NCBI GenBank assembly: GCA_964058805.1
Contig: CAXKVV010000824.1
Coordinates: 1-64,000, forward strand
DNA length: 64,000 nt
From: Schoenoplectus triqueter
Taxonomy: Eukaryota > Streptophyta > Magnoliopsida > Poales > Cyperaceae
Direction: 5' to 3'
Shown: piece by piece, positions 1-12,927 of the stretch
Numbering within the stretch: the stretch's first letter is position 1
How the letters are laid out: each line of letters opens with the position of its first letter
The notes under the pieces: model-generated
What the model saw: only the letters and a program-made list of their open reading frames with translations
Databases searched by the model: none
Told to the model about the DNA's origin: nothing
Program-made: the position numbers and the translations under genes

Positions 1-976
1 TTCTTATAAAAGGCACCATCCTTGAAATTGAATTTCAGTTAACTCGATTGATTAATTATTTGACCCGTATTTAGAGAATGTTTATTCCTTCTTTTAAGTA
101 AATAGTTGCTCGATCTGGCATTTTGGTTTTTTCCAGTACCTTGGTGCATTTTCTTCTTTTGTTTAATTGAATTTGAATTTCTGGGCTATGATTTAATTCC
201 AGCTCAACCCCCATGTTCATTCAACATCTCAGCTGTAAAAGACCCATGTTACCTTCAACTATGTGTTTTAGGATGAGATGAGATGACTTTTCATAAAATT
301 AACACACAAATTGAGCAATATTTTGTTCATTTTTTGTACCTGGGCATATACTAAAGTAAGATTTTGAAGCTCACATTATGGTTCATTTAGCATTTCAATA
401 TATTTAATGGGAAGGGATCACTTGACAATGGTTATCTTGACAATGAATCTTCAAATAAATACAAAAAAACTTATAGATATGTTCTTCTACTAATAGATTT
501 ATGGTGATTCAAATTTCATGCAATTTCATTATCATTTGATAGTTCATCAAAGACCGTTAAATTGGAACTATTGCAAAATGCATAACATTTTGATGGTCTT
601 TGATGGACTAGCAAACAATAATCAAATTGTATGAAATTTGAATCACCATCAATTTATAAGTAGAATAACATATCTATAAGTTTTTTCCTATTTTTAAGAT
701 TTTTTTCATATTTATTTGAAAATTCATTGTCAAGATTGTCAAGATAACCCATTGTCAAGGGATCCCTTCCCATATTTAATTCAGTTTTGTATTCGATTGA
801 CATAATAGTCTGGCTACCAATTCTGTACATAGTTATCAAATAACAATAATAAAGCAATTTTTATTTTTGGAATGCCATAGTTTCTCATCCTCTCGATATA
901 AACAGCTCTCAAATTCATGTCATCATAGTATTTTAGGATGTTAATAGCTTCCCTCTTATACTGGCATGAAATACAG
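1..976 (+). other. SWC6 intron sequence
   Basis: AT-rich sequence ahead of the first visible SWC6 exon. I read it as intron because the exon at 977 has an AG acceptor (atacag) and begins mid-protein. The only recognisable content is the hairpin MITE at 409-771. I saw no initiator exon, so the 5' end of the gene must lie outside the window. Confidence 0.6.
409..771. mobile_element. Hairpin MITE, Mutator-like, with exact 9-bp target duplication
   Basis: A 363-bp element whose left half is nearly the reverse complement of its right half, so the whole unit can fold into one long hairpin centred near 590. The ends read GGGAAGGGATC...GATCCCTTCCC. It is flanked by a perfect 9-bp direct repeat ATATTTAAT at 400-408 and 772-780. 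Nine-bp duplications are typical of Mutator-like (MULE) transposition. It encodes nothing and sits inside a SWC6 intron. A diverged second copy is at 22910-23264. Confidence 0.88.
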
Positions 977-2125
977 GTGGCACTTGCGCGGCTAGAGGCA
1001 TTAGAGAGCGACAATGTGGGAGCTGAGATCATAGAGGTTAATGGTGATGAGTATGATTCCATGGATGAAGATGACCAAGGTACACATATCCATATTTTCA
1101 TGCATTATTATGCTGTCAGGTAGGTATCAATACCGGGCAGCTTGTACTGACTGAGACACTATGCAACTATTATGGCACTAGGCTGAAAAGCTTTTCTTTT
1201 TTCCATTTTAACAGTTTCAGTTTATAAATGGATACAGTTTGTAATTTCAGTGGAACTGACTCTTGCACATGAAGTTCAAATTTAGCTGTAGATCTGATAT
1301 TACTGAGTTTTTGTAATAAATTAGTGGATCAAATTGAGTTTTCTCATTGCTAGGCTATATACCAGATATGAACCATGTGGTACTGGTGCTTCCTGTACTA
1401 TTCTTCGGGCTGGCATAATAGTCTTTATTTTTATTCATTCAATGTGATGCATGTCAAATCTTTGTATTCGTTTTGTAGTTGATAAACTGATACCATCCTG
1501 TGCTGTAGTTGGTGTGTATTTTTTTTTTATTTATTCTCCTCTGTTCCTCTGTTTCTTAAATCCAGTGTATGTTCAAAAGAAGCAACCAAAGAGCACTAAA
1601 AGAAAAACAAGACAAGCTAAAGCATTGGAAAACGCAAAAGGGGCTCCTAGATCTTTCATGGAAGTACTACATGAGGTAAACCATGTTGATATTTGGTTTG
1701 AATAACAAAACCTCATTTTCCAGTAGATTCAGAACTCAGATTTCTTAATTTTGAGTCCTCATATTTTATATTTTTATACCGATTTATTACTCAGATTTAT
1801 GTTACCTATGCCATTGGCATGCACCTGTACATAAATACATGTCAGCTTTTTTGGCCAAACCAGGCCTAGTTCTTTAAAACATTAACTGCAGTTATTGAAA
1901 TCTTGTTCTAAACAACAATAGGCGAATCTAGAGTCCTTACTTCCGCACATCCCTACTTACCTGCGAGCTGCAGTTGGTCCACCGAGCACTGCTTCTCGCC
2001 GTTACTTTTGTACTGTATGCGGAAATGTTGCAAACCACACTTGCATGAGGTGTGGTGTTAGATGTTGTTCATGTAGGTGTCAGGTGATACATAATGATAC
2101 CCGCTGCCAAAAGTTTGTAGCTTGA
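977..2125 (+). CDS. SWC6: SWR1 complex subunit 6 (HIT-type zinc finger), 3' exons only
   Basis: Three exons are visible: 977-1079, 1566-1675 and 1922-2125 (stop TGA 2123-2125). Each is bounded by AG acceptors and GT donors and they stay in phase. The first reads VALARLEALESDN followed by an acidic stretch. The second is basic, with QKKQPKSTKRKTRQAKALE. The third starts ANLESLLPHIPTYLRAAVGP and carries the zinc finger: CTVCG, CMRCG, CCSCRC, then H and C in IHNDTRC, ending QKFVA. This matches plant SWC6/SEF (ZNHIT1 in animals), a subunit of the SWR1 remodeller that exchanges H2A for H2A.Z in the nucleus. In Arabidopsis it acts on FLC and flowering time (family knowledge). The start codon and first exon lie left of the window. 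Nothing suggests decay. It converges with the laccase gene, with 616 bp between the two stop codons. Confidence 0.93.
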
Positions 2126-2741
2126 CCATGTGGATTAAAACCTATTGTCTATTTTTATGCTTATATATTTTAACATGACATTGAGTAAAAAAATTTCATT
2201 TTTGTGTTCCTAGATTTTGCTTTCTCCGATTGTTTTTAAGTTACTCTGTTCTATTTGAACTTTGTTTGTATGGTTGGTTTTCAGAATGTGCATTGTTGTA
2301 TTCAATTCATTTGCTTATTTTCTTTTTTTTAAGTCCAGTGATGATTAAACTAACTAAGACCCCCAGATTTCAGTTGCTTGTTTCCTTTTCCATAATAGAT
2401 TCCAATGTAATTAAAATTTAATGCTTGTACAAATCCTTTCACTTCTTTCATTTAGTTTGAGTTTGAAATTTCATAGAATAGCAATATAACTGGAGGCATT
2501 TGGCACAGAAATTCTAAGCAGTTGGATAGATAATTCTGCAATAACAAATGATCAATCTTATTACAGAGCAAATATGTGCTACAACAAAAAATTGCTTTAA
2601 TCACCGGTATCTGAAGTGTCCATCAATCCATCAAATAGAACAAAAAGCAACAAATATTTCAAGAAATCAACCCAATAGGCACACTGAAGTATCTATGTAC
2701 CTTTTCTCAATTATATTCATTCTCGTGATTTCATCTATAAA
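2126..2741. other. Convergent intergenic spacer
   Basis: AT-rich spacer between the SWC6 stop and the laccase stop. It should hold the 3' UTRs and polyadenylation sites of both genes. I see no gene or repeat here. Confidence 0.5.
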
Positions 2742-5700
2742 TTAACAAAGAGGAAGATCATTAGGAGGTGGCTCCAAAGTTTGCAGCTCTCCTATTCCAT
2801 CTTCAACTAAGAATGCCATGGCAAGACCCCAAGTGATGTGCACATCCAAATGGCAATGCATCAGCCACACACCCGGGTTGTCTGCCACCCATCTGATAAC
2901 AGCCCAACCATTCACTGGTACACTAACAGTATTCCTCAAGGGCGGGTCAACTAGGTTAAATTTTGATGCATCCTTTTTAGGGTTGAAGTTACCGAACCCT
3001 TGTGCCAAGATGTAGAAATCATTTCCATGGAGGTGTATTGGATGGCTTTCAGCTGCAAATATATTGGTCCCTTGCAGCACCACTTGAACTACTGACCCAT
3101 ATTTCAGCTTGTAGACTTTCGTACCAGGAACTGGCTGCCATAGGCTGCGAGACACATTTTGTGCGGTGTAGTCAAACTGCAAAGGCGGGACAGCAGGGAA
3201 GTCTGTGGTAAATACACCTGGTATGGTATGATAGTGTGCTTGGAGTATGGAAAAGTTTGAAGGTAGAACAAATGAAACATTGTTTATGCTAGCTGTAAAA
3301 CGGGTCCCATTGGGCCCACCACACTTCTTGCCACGCTTGCAGTTGAACAGACCCAGGCCCACAGTGAAAAAGAGATTTTCATTAACTGGCTGAGGCAACT
3401 TAACGGCATCTAGGCTCCTAAAACTCCCAGCAAATTTTGTGGCAGTGGCAGTATCATTATATGCTGGTAGCTTAGGAAATGCCGTGCTAGATTTTTTGGC
3501 TTGTTTAGTAGTTTCTGTGCCATAATCTACGATAGCAGTGGTGGTGGTGTTGTCAAAAGGGACACCTTGGGCGCTGGCATAGGCCTGAGCAGCCAAGTAA
3601 TAGCTCCCAGGAGCCTGGTCAAAGGTGACCAGCACGTCAGTGGTCTGACCAGGACCCAGCATGAGAACAGAGGTATCGAAAGGTCTGTCATATGATGCAT
3701 CGGCCCCCACCACTGTCATTTTGTGTCCGGCAATGGCAATGAATAGCTCAGTGTTTAAGGCTGCATTGATGAATCGAAGGAGGTTGGTTTCACCTGCATT
3801 GACCGGAAATATTGTTGTGCCTGTTGAAACCCAATGATCAAAATACTTATTGGATTAATTAATTAATTGATGAGGTTAAAATTAACAATTATGTTTGTTC
3901 AGATATATTTGAGACTAGAATGAATTTTAAAGCAACTAGCTCTTGGTTAGCTATCGGTTTTTGTAGCTTACATTTTTAGATTTCTACTAGCATATTCATA
4001 GTGTTGAACATATCTTATTCTAGCATAAATGATGGATCGCCTAGTTGAAACAACTACCAAGTTTCTTGCTTGTTTCTTCATGATAGGAAACAAATACTGG
4101 CTCATACCTTATTCACATTATAATTTCTAGATAGCTTGTCTATATATTATGTTTCAATTTGTGCAGGTAATCTGATTGGAGCAGTAAAATTCATAATTGA
4201 AGTCACCTTTGCTAGAGCATGGATAAAGATCTCCAGGCTGTCCATTAATGGTGAATGCATCAGAGATATCTGGAGCTGCTCCGAACCGGGTTGCATTTTT
4301 TATTACATCAATTGGATTACGATCCCACCACTCCCCTGCAATAATGGCGTAAGAATATATACTTTTCATGTCACATAGTAAAATAATGGCGTAAGAATAT
4401 ATACTTTTCATGTCACATAGTAAATCTACTGTAGGCTGCCCTCAAACAAACATCGTTGACCTATGTGCTGTTCAAACCAAAGTTGTCTTGATAGAACACT
4501 AGAACAGAATTTACTACAAGAGAAATTATTTTTAGCATGGAAGCTGTACCTAGACATTTTAAGGATGCATTTTAAGCTCTACCTATGTCAAAAGCAGGTG
4601 AAGCTTCACATTTCACGTTACTTTTTGTTCTAACAAAAAGTAAGAAAGTTTAAATTAAAGCTGTTTCTAAATTAATTATGTCATCTGGGTATGATATCTT
4701 CATCAAAAACTGATATTAACTTGTGAATTTTTTTTTTCTCTGTATAATGATCTGGTAAGTACATTTTCATGAGTTCCCAATTGTATTTACCAGAGCATTA
4801 ATCATTTATTTTAACTGCATGTAAGTTGAAAAACAGTAGATTGTTATTTAGTAGTGACCCCAGTTCCATTTCCTGCATTCAAATTGTCTGGTGGTTGGGT
4901 CTCAAATTAACTTGTTTCTCATCTTTTCCCTGTTCACTTTTTCTCTTGGTGCTTTTGTTTTCCTCTTTGTAGAAAGACTCCTCGTTACATTCTATGCAAA
5001 AAAGTAAATTGTCCTTTTTCTTTCTCCCATATATGTATATTGTACAAAATAGGCACTTAGACAGAAATTCAAATGAACCCTCCAAATATCCGAAAACGAC
5101 TAAAGCCTTATACGGCCCCAGCAAATTTGCCAGAAGTAAGAGGATTTTTACATATCATAAATGCCCCCAAACAAACGTAGTAGCATTTTTACATTAAATT
5201 AAGAGGTTCAGAAAATGAAGCATTAAGTTTGTTATGCCTGAACTTATTTGTTGGCTTGCATGGATTATAAATAACATTTGAAATGCTGATGGTGAGTTGT
5301 TAAACCAACAACAGTCCATGGTTCAAAAGGTTTCCACGCACATGATCAATTCATCGTAACAAAACAAATTTAGTTCGCATGAATGACTATTTCGAAACAT
5401 AGAGAGCTAAAAATATTTTCGAAATACTGCTGGCGCTAATAAAATTAAATTACACGATATGGATAAAACGAAGTATTTGAGAGTACGTGCGTTTTTATGT
5501 GTGGTAAAAAAAACAATTCTAATTACAGAAATATTTTTTAATGATTTATATTTCTTGTATTTTTTGGCTAAAATCTAGAGAAAGCATGCGAACTAAAATT
5601 TGGCATGGGCTATTTTCCTCCATTTTTTTAATCTTTTAACAAATCAAAAGGCACTGATCGTTAGCAGAAATTGTTATATATTTCCCACCGTTTTCCTTCA

Positions 5701-8700
5701 TTCATTGGCATATCAAAGGATCCTCTATAAAATTAATATTTATTTTACTTTGGTAGTCGGGAAAACGGTAAACCTTTCTAATTAAAATATGACTTTTTTA
5801 AGAATTTTTAAGGTTTGAAATGACAAAAATCATGGAAGACCCATATGATGCTTCCATGTTATATTGGTATTAATTATTTGTAAAGATAAAGTTATTGCAA
5901 AAAATAAGCGCATTTTCAGCATATCATTTGCCACTCATGTCATTTTTTTTTGCTTCAATAAGTGCACATTCATTTGTTTCCCATGTTATATTGGTCTTTG
6001 TCTAGTCATCCTTTTAAGAAAACTTTTACATAGGCTAAATAGAAAAAACTTAAATTATGAACCCATGCTCTAAAAGTGTTTCAGATTGAATAATCATTCT
6101 GCACCCCATGCACACTAGTAATTCCAAAGTTCATTACTTTTTTAAATATGGAACTAAGAGAATAATGCACGTATGTGGAATGTATATGCCTTGATTCGTT
6201 TCAAGCTTTACCTGAAAACATTTGACTACTAATGATGTTCATATTGGACTTGTTTACATCCAAACTTGTCAACTAATTGTTCAACATGGAATTTAACGTG
6301 ATCATTTATAATGAACAAAACTTCGACACAAACTATACAAAGAAGTATAGTAAGCTTATTACCAAGATTTCTTTGGATACTTATAAATTGGTGCAATCCA
6401 ACTTGCATGCAAAGGCGAAGGGAGGCGACCTGGGGGGGTGCACCCAATATTCCCCAAAGTATATATTAAGTATCTGATATTTTATTAAAATTTTAGTAAT
6501 ATATATAGATTGATCCCTATTAAAATTATATGTTGATTGTTGAATTATTAATTATATTTTTTATTGTTAAGTTGTTATTTTAGTATTTTCTAAGTTGATA
6601 AAATAAAATATTATAATTTATTTGTCTTTCATTTATATTATTTTATAATTATATGAATTGTTCCATTTTTTAACTCTCTGTCAAATTCAACAATCTCTTC
6701 GCTTAAAAATATTTGTATATTTTATAGTTCTTATTTGATATATATAGTTTACTCAATTTTGAGAATTAAGCTGAATTACTTCTATATTGGCCAAGATATA
6801 ATTTTATGTTTGAACCAAGATCCTTTTTCAAGTCATCAATATCTTTTGGTACCAATACACTTGCTAATTAATTATATATTTTATAATATTTTTCATTTAA
6901 TTTTTTTAAAATCATAAGATTAATGGCAGGCGGTCATACTGATTGGATTTTTAAATTCAATGCAATTGATATCAATAATTAGTATGTTATAAGAAATTAT
7001 GTCATAAAGAGCTTGATTTCTATTGCATTCCGTTGCACCACTCCAAATTTTAAATGAATGATTGTATTTATAAAGATAAAATTAAAGAACTATTGATAAT
7101 ATTATCATTATTGCTAATAGTGGATATGTAATTAGAATTTTCTACTTTATTATATTTTTATATTTTTTGTGCGGAAAATCCTGATTAAGTCTTGATTGTG
7201 TGGTCTGATATATCATATATGGATCAATCATTTCTATCCACTAGTTAAACAAATGTGGGTCCACAAAAAAATGCCTAGCTTAGAATCATATTTTTTGCAA
7301 ATACTAACCGAATCTACCTAATGCATGAAATAGCTAGTTAGATTAATTAAAACAAATGGCCCCCAGATAAAGTTCACTAAGAAATAATAAATTTATGGCC
7401 TTCACACCTAGGGCTAATAATTGACAGGGCATAGTCACAGCTTGATAGTGGCACCATTGGTCGATAACGCCCGTACCAAATTAAGTATAATGATTCCATG
7501 TTTCTTTTTTCCAATAAAACAACCCTACTGATGAACCCAAAAATCATGCTTGAGTTGCATCAAGTTGTTTGTTATTTCTCGGAATCACTCTTTTACCAGT
7601 GAGGAAACTTAATATATAGACGTGAAGAAAAATACTTATTTATAAAAGACATATATATTCAGAGAGATGAAAGAAAAGGAAATTAAAGAGAGATATAAAC
7701 CTAAAAGAATTGGGATTTCTCTATCAGGTTTTCTGAAAGGGTAATCTCCCCTGGGATGTATTATCAATGCACCATACACGGTTGCTCGAAGCCATGAGCT
7801 ATGTGCATGCCACCAGAGAGTACCGATCTGTCCAAGTACCGTGAACCGATATGTGTAGCTTTCACCTGGCCGGATCGGGCACTGTGTTACAAACTCAGGT
7901 CCATCTGCCCATGCAGTTCTGAACTGACGAACCCCGTGCCTGTAAGATACAATTATTATGTACATAATTTTTCTGAGCTCTCTGCAAGGAGAAGTAATTA
8001 ACTAATCAATAAATTAATGTGGATGGTTAATTAGTACATAATAATACTATGTAATTGAACACATTTCTTAATATTTGCACGTACACATTTGTTTCATGTA
8101 CTGTGGTAAACGCTCGTTTTCCATGCATGATGAAACAGTAAACAAATGTTACCACTTGCCAATCAATGCATGTAGAATAATATCACAATGTATGTATAAT
8201 GCATACGATTTAGGTAAAAGATTTGGCTAGTTATATATGTGAATGATATTGACACTATAATGTTAAATAATATCATTGACTTCAATTTGTTCTCCACTCC
8301 AGCCATCATTGTTTACAACTTTACATCTGCATGCATGAAAAATTCCAAACCAATTTGATATATGCTTTTCACACATAAGGAATGATACTTGCATATACAA
8401 ACTACTTGATGAAGCATGAGTAATCATGAAATATGTCGTACCAGTGTATTGTGACATTGTATATTGCTTTGTTGGTAACTTTGACCTCTAGTGTATCTCC
8501 ATCGGTGACCTCTAATGTGGGTCCAGGGAATTGACCATTCACAAAAATTCTATTGTGTGACTTGCACAGCCTCTTCACTGGCGATTCTTGCACCTGTACC
8601 ATTTAAAAAAATAAAAAAAAAATCGCGTCCAATGTTTATACATTTCACGTAAACATGAAGATAAAAACAAAGGGTAACTATATATCAAATGTTTGATATA

Positions 8701-8906
8701 TTCTCACATAAAAACTAAGCTTTCTTGGTGAAAACAAAATGCTTTGAAAAGTATATAATTTACGAGCTAAATATATTTTCAAACTATATTAAACGCCAGC
8801 TAGGAAATTAAGGACCTACAACAAACTCATGGTAATGGTATTCTCCATAGGTGTTTGCAAAGAGGTGTGCGAACCAAAGGAGGAAAAAGAGGGATAATGG
8901 TTTCAT
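2742..8906 (-). CDS. Laccase, TT10/LAC15-like multicopper oxidase
   Basis: Five exons on the minus strand: 8906-8820, 8593-8442, 7939-7701, 4335-4207 and 3820-2742. All junctions are GT-AG and in phase, giving 1686 bp and 561 residues, normal for plant laccases. Residues 1-21 or so form a signal peptide ([21 protein letters not shown]), so the product should be secreted to the cell wall. The copper ligand motifs are complete: IHWHG (split by intron 2, about residue 78), WWHAHSSW (about 120), [10 protein letters not shown] (about 461) and [14 protein letters not shown] (about 522-535). Laccases oxidise phenolics to radicals while reducing O2 to water. Resemblance to Arabidopsis TT10/LAC15 ([29 protein letters not shown]) suggests a flavonoid or monolignol role; this is inferred from recalled similarity. 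Intron 3 is unusually long at 3365 bp. No premature stop was seen. Confidence 0.95.
4336..7700 (-). other. Long third intron of the laccase gene
   Basis: A 3.4-kb intron between exons 3 and 4, AT-rich, strongest from about 6480 to 7200. A 33-bp direct duplication (ataatggcgtaagaatatat and the bases after it) lies at about 4341-4416, next to the exon 4 acceptor. I found no coding remnant or complete element in it. Confidence 0.7.
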
Positions 8907-9033
8907 GACAATGGTCGAGCAAGCCTCCTCCGCAAAAACAAGGCTTTAGTTTAGTTTGGTTAAGCCTAGGCAAGTATCTGTTGATTTGGGTGTGTATCTT
9001 TTGTTGTGCAATGGAAACATAGATGCATGGTCT

Positions 9034-9043
9034 CCTTATATAT
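9034..9043 (-). promoter_or_regulatory. Probable TATA box of the laccase gene
   Basis: On the minus strand this reads TATATAAGG, about 130 bases upstream of the laccase ATG at 8906. That would leave a leader of roughly 100 nt. It is the best TATA match in the 5' flank (8907-9756), which otherwise shows no obvious repeat or gene. Position and consensus are the only evidence. Confidence 0.5.
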
Positions 9044-9756
9044 GTGTGTGTATGTGTAATGTGTGCCCAGGACTGACAGGGTTGCTTAAGGGTTTGGGAA
9101 GATTAGGTTTTGTCTTGTGGTGAATGGTACGGTATTATTTAATTGTTTTTGTTTACTGAAATAATATGGCCAACTCTGTGTGACCTTAGTAGTAGGACTC
9201 TAGAAAAATATACATTTGGTGCAACCACTAGTCATCTAACTTATTAGTGACCAGAGATAACTTTCATGATGCTTTTCAACACAAGGCTAGCTTGTCATGA
9301 AACGAAACTACAAAGGATACCACAACTTTTATGATTATTTTTTATTCTTTGGTTCATGTCAATCTTTCGTTCAAAATGACAAGGTTCTTATATGTTGCAA
9401 AAATCATATTAAACCGGTTGTCAGGAATATATATATATAATTAAATAGACACGTTTCATTTTTCCAAAAAGAAAAAAAAAATACAAAGAGAGGCAAATAC
9501 CTAGCTAATCTTTGTTTAAGAAGCTGAGTTTAAAACATAACAATACTGATTCCTTCTATCTTATTTTCTTTCTTTTTATTTTTTGAGGCCAAAACACTTG
9601 CTATACATTTTCAACTGATCAAAAGACTATAAGCCACATAAAGTTAGAGTTAATTGAGATATATAAATTAGTAGTAATCAGTTATCACATTGCTTCCTAA
9701 GTAGATGCATACTCTAATTATTTGTATTTCAACTTGTTCACAGGGAGATCTGTGTG

Positions 9757-10089
9757 TAGGGTGTTAATGGGTCAGATCGGGTCATAGTATTTTATTATTA
9801 TTTTTTACCTGATCCGAACCCGACTCTATTAAATTCGGGTCAAAAAATCTTGACCCATGCCCGACTCGAGGGGTCATGGGTCGACACGACCCGATCCGTA
9901 TAAAATAATTAAATATTAATTATTTATTTTTATATAATTTTAAGTAATAAAATATTAATTAATCTTAATTAGTGTATAGTTAAAATATAATTAGTAATAA
10001 ATCACAAAATGACTTGAAAAATATAATTAATCGGGTCGGGTGGGTTGACCCGAACCCAACCCGACCCGATTCGGATTAAAAAAATTAAA
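9757..10089. mobile_element. hAT-like MITE with GGGTC/GACCC subterminal repeats
   Basis: A 333-bp unit starting TAGGGTGTTAATGGGTC. Clusters of GGGTC, CGGGT and GACCCGA lie at both ends around an AT-rich core. It is flanked by CTGTGTG at 9750-9756 and 10090-10096 (8 bp if one mismatch is allowed), as expected for hAT transposition. No coding capacity. Confidence 0.7.
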
Positions 10090-10532
10090 CTGTGTGGCAT
10101 TTTTTGGCACTCAGAAACCAAAGCTTTTGAAACTAAAAAGGGTCCTAATTATATAGAAAATCTGAAATAATTCTCGAGCCTGAGACGACAGTCAAAATCC
10201 TCAAATTAATGAGCAGTATATTCATCATTTATTTTTCAGTTTGTGAACTCCCAACGTAGTACGTAGAAGACAATATACTTTAGGCAATTGTATTTGTATA
10301 TGCATACACTCTGATATATAATTAAAAGAAGTGGAAATATTATAACACTTTATTATATTGATTTTCATAATGTATAAACCTAAATTTGTGATTCCTTTTA
10401 TTCCGCAAACATTTTTCATTTCCGACGCACCTCACCTTTTTCGCTCCCTGATACCCTTCTCCTTCTCCACACGACAACGACTCGATATCCTCTTTGCTCA
10501 TGAGACGGAAACCCTCACGTCGGTGGTCTTCC

Positions 10533-11202
10533 CATTATTATTATATTAACATCAATGTTAATATTATTATTATATAATTAATTTTATTATTATTTATTAT
10601 TATATTATAATTATTATGATTATGATTATAATTTTCTTATTATATTATTATATTATTATGGTTATGATTATTATTATCATGATAATGATTATTATTTTAT
10701 TATTATTTGATTATATTATATTATATTGTATTATTATGTTATGATTATATTATTAGAATTATGATTATTTATTATTATATTATTGTAATTATGATTATAA
10801 TTATATATTTTTATTATTATATTATTATGATTATGATTATAATTATATATTTTTATTATTATATTATTATGATTATGTTTATCTTTCTATTATATTATTA
10901 TGATTATAACTATGAATATTATTATTGATTATGATTATGGATTATGATCATTATTTTATTGTTATTATTATATTATCATTATTATTATTATTTTACTATT
11001 ATGATCATCATCATCATCATTGTTAGTATCATAATTATCCATATTTTAACTATTCTGATTAACAACTGTCAAACGATATTTTCGCTCTTCCGAATAGTCA
11101 AAAATATCACTCTTCTACCACTCTTTCAAAAATATATTACTCTATCACTCTTCCAAAATTATCACTATTCCAAAGTTATTCCTTAATTTGCCAAACTAAT
11201 CC
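10533..11202. repeat. ATT/TAT microsatellite block with one Harbinger-like MITE end
   Basis: From about 10533 to 11035 the sequence is almost pure A/T built on ATT, TTA and ATG-ATT units. From 11036 to 11202 it is the reverse complement of 28161-28320, ending ...ccttaatttgccaaactaatcc. This is a second, inverted copy of the element at 28161-29322. Its other terminal repeat could not be found near 10.4 kb, so the left end is uncertain. Confidence 0.7.
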
Positions 11203-11735
11203 ATAAAGGTTACAGGACATGGAGAGTGGGAATAGCTTCTCCATTTTATATTGTAAAGATAAGTAATTTTCTACACTATACTTATGTTATATTTGAAACA
11301 CAAAATTTGAGATAATTCTAAATTGTGAACTTATTATTATGGTGAAATTAAAGATAAAGTAAACATACCTACAATTTCCGTCATGGGTACAGAAAATCAG
11401 AACTACTATTGTATTATACTGTGAATTGTGAACTTCTGTATAAACACCAAATATGTTCAATTTCGCATGACGCGTCTCAAAACAACTGGGCCCACATGAC
11501 CATGAGAAAATGGAGAAAAGATTTTTGTACAAGCCTTTTTGACTATTTCGAAGCCCTAGAGGCTTAGAGGTCAAGGACCTTTTTTTAGCACCAATCAATT
11601 GCCCTCTGCGTACCAGCACTAGCAAGCTTAGCCTTAGACTCTAGACTCTACCCTTTTAGTTAAGAGTTGTTGGATTTTGGTGTAAACCCTTTTTCCATGT
11701 TTTAACTTTTTGACTTTTTTTCTACAGTAACATAT
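11203..11735. other. Intergenic, nothing recognised
   Basis: AT-rich stretch with a slightly more balanced part around 11400-11640. The short open frames in it match no family I recognise and show no splice or codon pattern to support a gene. Confidence 0.4.
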
Positions 11736-11743
11736 GTCTATAG

Positions 11744-12659
11744 TATTGAACACGGTTCGGTCCGGGCCGGTCCGGTTCAAACCCGGACGGTCCACGGTCC
11801 CGCACGGTCCACGGTCCCGCACGGTCCGGTCCAAGGCGGTCCAAATTCAAAAAACCCGAACCCGTCCCACTGTTGGTCTCCGGGGGCCGGACCCCCACGG
11901 GACGGTCCACGGTCCGGTCCGGTCCAAATATTTTTTTTATAAATTGGAAAAAATTATAATTTATCATATTTTTAATAATAATTTTTAACTAATTCGAATT
12001 ATTATTTTTAATTGTTTAAAAATCTAATAGTACTAAAAAATTAAAAAAATTGTAAAAAAAAAAATTCAGAAAATTATAATTTTGAAAATACAATGAAATT
12101 TTTTATTAACATGATTAATTAAAAATGAGGTGAGTTATTATATTTTGATATTATCTAGAACATATTTTTTTACTACACCAATAATTATTGTTATTTTTAT
12201 TTTATTTAAAACTACGCATAATAGTTATTATATTTTTGATGTTATCTAAAATATTTTTTTTACTACACCAATAATTATTTTTATTTTTATTTTATTTAAA
12301 ACTACACATAATAGTTATTATATTTTGATGTTATCTAAAATATTTTTTTTACTACACCAATAATTATTGTTATTTTCATTTTATTTAAAACTACACATAA
12401 AACACTAATTGTTATTTTCATTTTTACACGGTCCGGTTCGGGGGTCTGGTCCGGGACGGTCCGGTCCACGGTCACGCACGGTCCACGGTCCGGTCCGGTC
12501 CGGTCCACGGGTCGGCACGGAACGGGTCGGCACGGTCCATTTTCGGGTGAAGGGAGGACCGACCCACCGTTGGACCGGACCGTGCCCTATCACGGTCCGG
12601 TCCACGGTCACGGTCCGGTCCGGGACGGATCGGACCGTCCGGTCCATTTCAATACTCTA
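11744..12659. mobile_element. Non-autonomous hAT-like element with CGGTCC subterminal repeats
   Basis: About 0.9 kb. Both ends are packed with CGGTCC/GGACCG repeats, in opposite orientation (11752-11930 and 12427-12645), around an AT-rich core. The termini TATTGAACACGG and (reverse complement) GTATTGAAATGG are related inverted repeats. GTCTATA at 11736-11742 and 12660-12666 is a 7-bp direct duplication (8 bp with one mismatch). This is the architecture of Ac/Tip100-type hAT derivatives. The open frames in the GC-rich ends are by-products of the repeats. Confidence 0.8.
12135..12404. repeat. Three tandem 90-bp units inside the hAT-like element
   Basis: Units start at 12135, 12225 and 12315 with TTATTATATTTTGAT-type openings. 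Each contains ACTACACCAATAATTATT and ends in AAAACTAC(A/G)CATAA. They differ by only a few substitutions, so they arose by internal duplication of the element core. Confidence 0.85.
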
Positions 12660-12873
12660 GTCTATACAATACAGTTGTATAAGGTTGATGCAAATTAGAC
12701 TTGTGAAAAGTGAAATATAGACCCAAAAAAAAGTAAATTACTACACCTACTGATCCGTCTTTTTTTTTTCTTAATAAACAAAATTAAAAAATTAGGTAGA
12801 GGTTGGGGGAAATTTAAGATATATAAGCCGGACGGAAGAGTCAGCCACGTCCTCAGGAAACTCATAGAAGGTG

Positions 12874-12927
12874 TAGGATCGTAAAAACTAGATCCATCCC
12901 TAGGATCGTAAAAACTAGATCCATCCC
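12874..12927. repeat. Perfect 27-bp tandem duplication
   Basis: The 27-bp unit beginning TAGGATCGTAAAAACTAGAT occurs twice head to tail (12874-12900 and 12901-12927) with no difference, so the duplication is recent. Confidence 0.9.

Noticed and set aside
2742..8602. Possibility that the laccase is a set of fragments or a pseudogene
   Set aside because: All five exons join in phase with GT-AG sites, all copper ligands are present and the total of 561 residues is normal.
10095..10125. TTTTTTGGCACTCAG as the missing left end of the 10.5-kb Harbinger-like copy
   Set aside because: Only about ten bases match the known terminus and the following bases diverge at once, so a chance match is likely.
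10707..10928. Ile/Tyr-rich frames in AT microsatellites (also 28723-29150)
   Set aside because: Direct translations of ATT/TAT repeats.
11734..12660. Pro/Arg/Gly-rich frames such as 11734-11988 and 12409-12660
   Set aside because: They are translations of CGGTCC subterminal repeats on both strands, not genes.
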